Assembly: GCA_944323145.1 (NCBI GenBank)
Contig: CALURJ010000021.1
Coordinates: forward strand, 1-36,077
Origin: Candidatus Gastranaerophilales bacterium
Lineage (GTDB): Bacteria > Cyanobacteriota > Vampirovibrionia > Gastranaerophilales > Gastranaerophilaceae
Direction: 5' to 3'
DNA length: 36,077 bases
The translations under genes were made by a program, and so were the position numbers. The notes beneath the pieces are model-generated. The model did no database searches. It was not told where the DNA came from and saw nothing but the letters and a program-made list of their open reading frames with translations. Shown here piece by piece: positions 30,753-36,077 of this stretch (positions within the stretch are counted from its first letter, which is position 1; each line of letters begins with the position of its first letter).

Positions 30753-31323
30753 TTACCCTCTCCATAATATACAAGGGACAAATATAGCGTCCGCCTTTCA
30801 CAAATTCCGAAAAACCGGCAGGCGGCAGATTGTCAGAATTCGGAACAATCCGAACATGTTCGCCGTCACCATGTGTGTCTATAAGCATTGAAATACTTTC
30901 AAACCTGTCAACGGATTCTGCGTAGCAAAAAAGAGTTTTTTCTCTGTTCATTACAGCATCCAAAAGTCCCGCGGAGAAGCTTTCCTCTCCGGCAGCAACG
31001 GAATTATATGAACAATGAAGATTATTTAACAGAGAAAAAAGCCCGATTGTTGAATTGTGAACGGAAAAACTAAACCCAGCCGGCGAAATCTCGTTTTCTT
31101 CATGCTCCTGTTTAATAAGCTTTACAACACGCTCCAATTCCCCATAACGGGAAGCATAAACCAGTCTGACATCTTCGCCGTCATAACACTGCAAAATCGT
31201 ACTTAATGCAATCTTACCGACGGGAGATAATTTTCTCCGCATCATCATGGGAATTTGCGACAGGTCAATATTTTCACCTGTTGAACAAGAAAAAATTTTT
31301 ATGTAAAATTCCAGACTATTCAT
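30745..31323 (-). CDS. ketosynthase-like chain-length factor (short) of the APE locus
   Basis: A 192-aa protein of the beta-ketoacyl synthase N-terminal-like family (ketosyn_2 type, comparable to ApeC of aryl-polyene systems). RRKLSPVGKIALSTIL, LVYASRYGELERVVKLI and FSFSVHNSTIGLFSLLNN are landmarks. In place of the nucleophilic Cys of active KS enzymes it has the GEESFSAGLLDAV segment, so it should be non-catalytic and act with the KS at 31338. Its start codon is only 14 bp from that of the divergent KS. It has no Shine-Dalgarno sequence but a TGATAATAT -10-like box 6 nt before the ATG, so it may be leaderless. Confidence 0.85.
   Translation of the reverse strand: MNSLEFYIKIFSCSTGENIDLSQIPMMMRRKLSPVGKIALSTILQCYDGEDVRLVYASRYGELERVVKLIKQEHEENEISPAGFSFSVHNSTIGLFSLLNNLHCSYNSVAAGEESFSAGLLDAVMNREKTLFCYAESVDRFESISMLIDTHGDGEHVRIVPNSDNLPPAGFSEFVKGGRYICPLYIMERVND
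31281..31309 (+). promoter_or_regulatory. promoter of the plus-strand KS-DH-KR-KS unit
   Basis: TTGAAC (31281-31286), 17-bp spacer, TAAAAT (31304-31309) with TG directly before it. It lies inside the 5' end of the divergent chain-length-factor gene, which is required because only 14 bp separate the two start codons. Confidence 0.6.
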
Positions 31324-31337
31324 GGTAACATATTATC

Positions 31338-32399
31338 ATGAACGGGATTTTTATTACAGATGCAAGCGCAATTTTTGCAGACCATTTAACCGCTGATGAC
31401 ACAGTAGTCAAAGGCAGTAAATTTTATTTCGGCAAAATTGAAAGAGAGTTTGACCCGATTGATAATCCCAAATACGACCTGCGCTGTAACAGAATTCTAA
31501 AATACCTTGTTGATAAAATTGATTTGTCGAAATTTAAAAAAAATGAAATCGGGATTGTTATAGGTACGACAAATTCAGGCATAGCTGAATTTGAAGCCAC
31601 TGAAAACAAACATCACGCAGAACTTGGCAACCCCGCTGAATTTTTAAAATGGTATCTCGGAACAACAAATTACACAGCAGGCGTTTCTACAGCCTGCACA
31701 TCAGGGATTAAAGCATTTTCAACAGCCGTAAAACTTCTTGAAAATAATATTTGCAAAGCCGTAATCGCAGGCGGAGTCGATACTCTTGCACCTATGCCGA
31801 CATACGGATTTCACGCGCTTGAAGTTTTATCACATGAAAAAACAAACCCCTTTTCAAAAAATCGTTCCGGAATAAGCTTAGGCGAAGGCGGAGCATTGTT
31901 TCTATTAGAAAAAGGAAAAGGCAATGGTATAAAAATTCTCGGTATCGGAGAAACATCAGACGCATATCATTCCGCAACCCCCGACCCTGAAGGGGTTCAG
32001 GCATCAATTGCAATTCAGCAGGCACTGGATGCAGCAGGTTTAAAAGCCGATGATATAGATTACATAAATCTTCACGGAACAGGGACTGTTTCAAATGATT
32101 TGATGGAAGCAAATGCAGTTTATAAAATATTCGGAAATAAAGTCCCCGCAAGCTCTACCAAACCGCTGACGGGCCATTGTCTCGGCGCTGCCGCAAGCGT
32201 TGAAACTTATATATGCTATGAGATTTTAAAAGGTCAGAGAGCCTTACCAATCCACGAATTTGACGGTGAGTATGACGAAACACTTCCAAAAATAAATCTT
32301 GTCGACAAAAACACTTCAAAAAAAGACATAAAAACCTGCATGTGCACGTCTTTTGGTTTTGGCGGTACAAATGCGGTAGTAATACTAGGCAGAGGGTAG
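31338..32399 (+). CDS. beta-ketoacyl-ACP synthase 1 of the APE locus
   Basis: A 353-aa condensing enzyme, shorter than FabF (about 410) and comparable in role to ApeO. The catalytic triad is C120 (STACTSG), H246 (LHGTGT) and H280 (LTGHCLGAA). NRSGISLGEGGALFLLE and CTSFGFGGTNAVV are family landmarks. It probably works as a heterodimer with the short KS-like protein encoded divergently. It is the first gene of a four-gene unit, with a 6-bp gap to the dehydratase gene. Confidence 0.92.
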   Translation: MNGIFITDASAIFADHLTADDTVVKGSKFYFGKIEREFDPIDNPKYDLRCNRILKYLVDKIDLSKFKKNEIGIVIGTTNSGIAEFEATENKHHAELGNPAEFLKWYLGTTNYTAGVSTACTSGIKAFSTAVKLLENNICKAVIAGGVDTLAPMPTYGFHALEVLSHEKTNPFSKNRSGISLGEGGALFLLEKGKGNGIKILGIGETSDAYHSATPDPEGVQASIAIQQALDAAGLKADDIDYINLHGTGTVSNDLMEANAVYKIFGNKVPASSTKPLTGHCLGAAASVETYICYEILKGQRALPIHEFDGEYDETLPKINLVDKNTSKKDIKTCMCTSFGFGGTNAVVILGRG

Positions 32400-32405
32400 A
32401 AAGGT

Positions 32406-32879
32406 ATGAATGTAAGCGATTTACAGGAAAATAATTTAGAAAATGTTCTTCCGCATGACAGACCGATGATTTTGATTGACGAAATTCTGGAAATTGATAT
32501 GGATAAAAAATTCGTCAAAACGTCAGTCACAATTCACGAGGATAAAATATTTTTTGATAAAGCAATCAACGGAATATCCCCGCTTGCCGGAATTGAATTT
32601 ATGGCGCAGACTATCGGATGTTATTCATATTACAAAAACGGCCAGCAAATTCCTCAGATAGGTTTTCTTCTCGGCACAAGGCTGTATGAAAATTCTCTTG
32701 ACAAATTTGAAAACGGCAAAACTTACACTATGACTGCACAGGAGCTTTACGGAGATAACGAACTTGTGTCATTTGAATGTTTAATTTATAATAATAATGA
32801 AAGTTCTTTACCTGTAGCAAAAGCAGTAATTAATGCATTCCAGCCTGCTGATGCGCAAGAATATATAAAGGAATTATAG
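32406..32879 (+). CDS. ApeP-type 3-hydroxyacyl-ACP dehydratase
   Basis: A 157-aa hotdog protein of the ApeP/FabA-like family. LPHDRPMILIDEI contains the candidate catalytic H17, and LAGIEFMAQTIG contains E64. IGFLLGTRLYEN is also typical. Together with the dehydratase domain fused to the ligase, this gives the locus two dehydratases, as in known aryl-polyene pathways. The stop is immediately followed by the GTG of the reductase gene. Confidence 0.9.
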   Translation: MNVSDLQENNLENVLPHDRPMILIDEILEIDMDKKFVKTSVTIHEDKIFFDKAINGISPLAGIEFMAQTIGCYSYYKNGQQIPQIGFLLGTRLYENSLDKFENGKTYTMTAQELYGDNELVSFECLIYNNNESSLPVAKAVINAFQPADAQEYIKEL

Positions 32880-33599
32880 GTGGTTGATAACAAAAAAATA
32901 CTTGTAACCGGTTCAAGCAGAGGTATAGGCAGAGAAATTGCACTGTATCTGGCAAAAAACGGGTTTGACATTGATGTTCACTACGTCGGCAATCAAACAA
33001 AAGCTCAAGATACGGCAGATGAAATTAAAGCACTCGGCAGAAACGCTAAAATTTTGAAATTTGATATTAAAAACAGGGAAGAATGTGCTTCAGTTTTGTC
33101 TGACAGACTTTACTACGGAATTGTCCTGAACGCAGGGATTGCAAAAGATAACGTTTTTCCTGTTCTTGAAGGCGATGAATGGGATGAAGTTATTGATACA
33201 AACCTTACAGGATTTTACAATGTCTTAAAACCTCTTGTAATGCCTATGATTTCAAACAGAATTAAGGGAAGAATTATTACTATGTCATCTGTTGCAGCAC
33301 TTTCCGGAAACCGCGGACAGGTCAATTATTCAGCATCAAAAGCTGGGATTATCGGTGCTACAAAATCCCTTGCACTTGAACTTGCAAAACGCGGAATTAC
33401 GGTAAACTGTGTTGCCCCTGGAGTTATTGATACAGACATGATTAAAGACGTTCCGCTTGACGAGATTAAAAAATTAATCCCTATGAAAAGATTAGGTCAA
33501 ACCCGTGAAGTTGCAAGTCTTGTAAATTACCTGATGAGCGAAGATGCTTCATATATCACAGGACAGGTAATTTCTGTAAACGGAGGGCTTTACTTATGA
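32880..33599 (+). CDS. FabG-like 3-ketoacyl-ACP reductase of the APE locus
   Basis: A 239-aa short-chain dehydrogenase. The cofactor motif is TGSSRGIG (10-17), NAG occurs at 84-86, N108 lies in DTNLTGFYNV, and the catalytic S137-Y150-K154 set is intact (SSVAALSGNRGQVNYSASK). APGVIDTDM and SVNGGLYL complete the FabG profile. The start is GTG directly after the dehydratase stop, with AAGGA upstream. It overlaps the last KS gene (ATGA). Confidence 0.92.
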   Translation: MVDNKKILVTGSSRGIGREIALYLAKNGFDIDVHYVGNQTKAQDTADEIKALGRNAKILKFDIKNREECASVLSDRLYYGIVLNAGIAKDNVFPVLEGDEWDEVIDTNLTGFYNVLKPLVMPMISNRIKGRIITMSSVAALSGNRGQVNYSASKAGIIGATKSLALELAKRGITVNCVAPGVIDTDMIKDVPLDEIKKLIPMKRLGQTREVASLVNYLMSEDASYITGQVISVNGGLYL

Positions 33600-34822
33600 C
33601 AAAACGTGTAGTTGTAACCGGTATGGCTCTCACAAGTCCTTTAGGAAGTGATATTAACACATCTTTTGAAAGCCTTGAAAAACTGGAAAACTGTATAGAA
33701 TACAACAAAGACCTTGACCAGTACGAAAGATTAAACACAAGACTTTCTGCACGTACAAAAGGTTTTGAAATCCCGTCAAATTATAACAGAAAAGTTACAA
33801 GGACAATGGGACCTCTGTCAATAATGGCAGTCAGAACAGCTGAACAGGCGCTTGAAGATGCCGGATTACTCGGAGATGAAATTATTACAAACGGACAGAC
33901 AGGCGTAAGCTACGGTTCTTCCTCAGGTTCGCTTGATGCAATAATAGATTTTTACGGAATGCAGATTGACAAAGTCGTCAGAGGACTTAATTCCGGCTCA
34001 TACGTTAAAATGATGCCTCAGACTGCCCCTGTTAATATTTCACTTTATTTTAAAACAATAGGACGCCTTGTCCCCTGTTCTACAGCTTGCACATCAGGTT
34101 CAATGGGTATCGGATATGCCTATGAAACAATCAAAAACGGTTATGAAACAGTTATGATTGCCGGCGGAGGCGAAGAACTCCATGCAACTGAAATTGCTAT
34201 CTTTGATACACTTTATGCAACGAGTTTGAAAAACGATACACCGAAATTAACCCCATCGCCTTTTGATAAAAATCGCGACGGGCTTGTCCTCGGAGAAGGC
34301 GCGGGCACTTTAATTCTTGAAGAATACGAACATGCAAAAAAACGCGGAGCAAAAATTTACGCAGAAATTATCGGTTTTGGAACAAATACAGACGGCACAC
34401 ATATCACAAACCCGAACAGAGAAACAATGAAAATTGCTCTTGAACTTGCACTTAAAGACGCAAACCTTACACCTGACAAAATAGGTTATGTAAATGCACA
34501 CGGAACAGCAACTGTTCAGGGAGACTTAGCAGAAACCTGGGCAACTGAACAGGTATTCAAAAGATTTGTTCCCGTAAGCTCCACAAAAAGCTACACAGGA
34601 CATACCTTAGGCGCCTGCGGGGCAATTGAAGCAATTTTATCAATAGAAATGATGAACAGAGGCTGGTTCCACCCGACCCTGAATTTAAACGAAATCGACC
34701 CTGAATGCGGTAAACTTGATTATATTCAAGGGCAGGGCAGAGAAATAAAAACGGATTATGTCATGTCAAACAACTTTGCCTTCGGCGGAATTAACACGTC
34801 ATTAATATTTAGGAAGATATAA
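33596..34822 (+). CDS. beta-ketoacyl-ACP synthase 2 (FabF-like) of the APE locus
   Basis: A 408-aa full-length KS comparable to ApeR. The active site is C165 (STACTSGS), H302 (NAHGTAT) and H336 (YTGHTLGACGA). DKNRDGLVLGEGAGTLILEE and NNFAFGGINTSLIF are typical. It could prime or extend the polyene together with the other KS. It ends only 8 bp from the stop of a convergent gene with no visible terminator between, so read-through antisense to that gene is possible. Confidence 0.92.
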   Translation: MTKRVVVTGMALTSPLGSDINTSFESLEKLENCIEYNKDLDQYERLNTRLSARTKGFEIPSNYNRKVTRTMGPLSIMAVRTAEQALEDAGLLGDEIITNGQTGVSYGSSSGSLDAIIDFYGMQIDKVVRGLNSGSYVKMMPQTAPVNISLYFKTIGRLVPCSTACTSGSMGIGYAYETIKNGYETVMIAGGGEELHATEIAIFDTLYATSLKNDTPKLTPSPFDKNRDGLVLGEGAGTLILEEYEHAKKRGAKIYAEIIGFGTNTDGTHITNPNRETMKIALELALKDANLTPDKIGYVNAHGTATVQGDLAETWATEQVFKRFVPVSSTKSYTGHTLGACGAIEAILSIEMMNRGWFHPTLNLNEIDPECGKLDYIQGQGREIKTDYVMSNNFAFGGINTSLIFRKI

Positions 34823-34830
34823 AAACACTA

Positions 34831-36077
34831 TTAAGCATTATAACGTTTAAAAGATTTCTCAATATTTTTTGAGATTGTATTTTTGACTGTATCATATTCT
34901 GTTGTAAGAGATGAAATTTCTGTATCCAGATTTTTCATCTTCAGGTCAAGAGTTTCTTCTTTAGAATTCAGTTTTTCTTTCTCTGTATTATATTTGGCCT
35001 CTGCTTGAGCAATATAAGTTTCATCAGCAATTTCTTTTATGTACGAATCTGTTGCATAGTTTGCCTGATAATAATAACCATCATCTTTAATTTTTGAGAT
35101 ATATAACTTGCCGCTTTGAAGCATCTGCTGCAAATAGTCTTTGTCACCGATATTATTGTCCTCTGTCCAGCCACTAGTGCAAATCTGGTTGAATAATGTA
35201 TCGTAAAATGTTGCCTGACCTAAATCATCACTAGCCACAGTACCTAATTTAAATATATACTGATAAAGTATGTTATCTGTTGCTAGATTATTAACGCCAG
35301 TGTTATTAGTTAATCCTAATCCTACTGAAAATACCTGATTTCCATCTGTGTCCTTTTTAGATACACCATTCATATAATCCGCAAAATATGTAATAAATGC
35401 TTTGGCCATATTATTGACATTTACACCTGCTTTAGGCTTAGAATGCTTCCACGCATTACTTTCACCTTGAACAAAAACAAATCCTACATAGTTTTTATTT
35501 TCAGTGGTTGCATTGTTATTTGTATTACCATTACCAACATGTGTAGCATTTGTTCTTTTTCCATCACTGTCTTTTACTTCCAAACTACTGACTGGTAATC
35601 CATTACTATCAACAGGAGTAAATAATTTTTTAACTTCACTGTATGCATAATCCAGTGCTTTTGATGTAACCCCATCTCCCAAATCCAAAATTTCTGCAAA
35701 TTGAGAATACATTTCATCTATAATTGTAGATAAAATTTCCTGAGCAGATATCACCAGATTTTTATGAGCATTTCCTCCTGTTTTCTCGTTTCCAAAAACA
35801 ATATATGTATCATCAGAACTTAATAAATTACTAAGTTGTAAACTAACTACTGTATCCCTTCCATCAGAAAGTGAAACTTTTATCTCTTCTCCACGACTGT
35901 TATTTGTATGTAATTCAAACCAAGGCCCCGAAACATCCTGTGTATTAACATTTGATAAAGAAACATCTATAGTCTTACCATTTTCACTTAGCAACTTTAT
36001 TAAATCATTAATGTTACCATTTTCTGTAACAACCGCAACAGTAGTATCCCCGCCAAAACCTGCCCCCTGATTATATG
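34831..36077 (-). CDS. large protein of unknown function, 5' end outside the window
   Basis: The frame stays open to the right edge, beyond the first TTG (35994). Residues such as FGGDTTVAVVTENGNINDLIK precede it, so the gene is partial, with at least 415 codons. Polar, Asn- and Thr-rich segments (NATHVGNGNTNNNATTENKN) alternate with YVGFVFVQGESNAWKHSKP and ILYQYIFKLG. The last 65 residues form a probable coiled coil (AQAEAKYNTEKEKLNSKEE, LKMKNLDTEISSLTTEYD) ending KNIEKSFKRYNA. I do not recognise it. The composition suggests a surface or cell-envelope-associated protein. Confidence 0.6.
   Translation of the reverse strand, partial: YNQGAGFGGDTTVAVVTENGNINDLIKLLSENGKTIDVSLSNVNTQDVSGPWFELHTNNSRGEEIKVSLSDGRDTVVSLQLSNLLSSDDTYIVFGNEKTGGNAHKNLVISAQEILSTIIDEMYSQFAEILDLGDGVTSKALDYAYSEVKKLFTPVDSNGLPVSSLEVKDSDGKRTNATHVGNGNTNNNATTENKNYVGFVFVQGESNAWKHSKPKAGVNVNNMAKAFITYFADYMNGVSKKDTDGNQVFSVGLGLTNNTGVNNLATDNILYQYIFKLGTVASDDLGQATFYDTLFNQICTSGWTEDNNIGDKDYLQQMLQSGKLYISKIKDDGYYYQANYATDSYIKEIADETYIAQAEAKYNTEKEKLNSKEETLDLKMKNLDTEISSLTTEYDTVKNTISKNIEKSFKRYNA

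Noticed and set aside
31792..32151. 119-codon minus-strand ORF inside the KS gene
   Set aside because: It runs antisense across the catalytic KS motifs. It is Leu/Arg-rich, as expected for a reverse frame, and lacks a ribosome-binding site.
1..36077. CRISPR array, tRNA or rRNA genes, transposase or integrase genes
   Set aside because: I saw no regularly spaced direct repeats with unique spacers, no recognisable tRNA or rRNA segment, and no transposase or integrase motifs. The only mobile-like elements are small palindromic repeats.

Overview
ORGANISM (inference). The window is AT-rich, densely packed bacterial DNA from a diderm: it has a LolA-like periplasmic carrier, an RND/MMPL exporter, LpxL- and PlsC-type acyltransferases and an ArnT-like transferase. 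The prepilin N-terminus FTLAEVLITLGIIGVVAAM, together with other proteins that look lineage-restricted, points to gut Vampirovibrionia/Gastranaerophilales (non-photosynthetic relatives of Cyanobacteria). No rRNA or tRNA gene was found to confirm this.

LAYOUT. 0-10 kb is signalling and housekeeping: a GGDEF protein, a methyltransferase carrying a C10 tract, a type IV prepilin-like protein, a TIGR02757 protein, TadA, a sensor kinase/response regulator pair, a zinc-ribbon protein and a GAF-GGDEF-HD-GYP protein. 10-19.6 kb holds a YkgJ-type Cys-cluster protein, an ArnT-like enzyme, beta-carbonic anhydrase, a large ferritin-like protein, a divergent GH13-like protein, a kinase-fold protein, ferritin, a GNAT and a His-tailed membrane protein. 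The promoter of that last gene carries a DtxR-like palindrome and a 13-base homopolymer. 20-34.8 kb is a nearly complete aryl-polyene-type (APE) locus. A long minus-strand operon encodes two ACPs, a COG4648-like membrane protein, an AMP-ligase/dehydratase fusion, a thioesterase, LolA-like and MMPL proteins, a methyltransferase and an LpxL-like acyltransferase, then a HAD phosphatase and a DtxR-family regulator. A second minus unit (PlsC-like, KS-like chain-length factor) and a plus-strand unit (KS, dehydratase, KR, KS) diverge from 31.33 kb. A membrane-anchored HETGH zincin gene flanked by 66-bp direct repeats interrupts the locus. The window ends inside a large unknown coiled-coil-tailed protein.

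MAIN DISCOVERY CANDIDATE. Three roughly 200-bp intergenic loci (about 9.8, 12.4 and 19.8 kb) share one architecture that annotation would normally miss. Each has a very short hydrophobic ORF (25, 19 and 23 codons) behind a strong Shine-Dalgarno sequence. Each has a convergent antisense promoter with the same CACTTGAAA -35 region. Each has an inverted repeat inside the ORF that looks like the antisense RNA's terminator, and complementary GGGC/GCCC-type segments at the two ends of the mRNA. I read them as paralogous type I toxin-antitoxin-like modules. The architecture is seen in the sequence; toxicity is inferred.

HOW IT FITS TOGETHER. The APE locus supplies an ACP-bound polyene made by KS/KR/DH cycles, with LolA/MMPL/acyltransferase functions for moving it to the outer membrane. 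Its operon tail encodes a metalloregulator whose ligand set includes a Cys at the DtxR position. A matching palindrome sits on the promoter of the nearby His-tailed membrane protein. With ferritin and a second ferritin-like protein close by, the middle of the window looks like a metal/oxidative-stress neighbourhood (inference).
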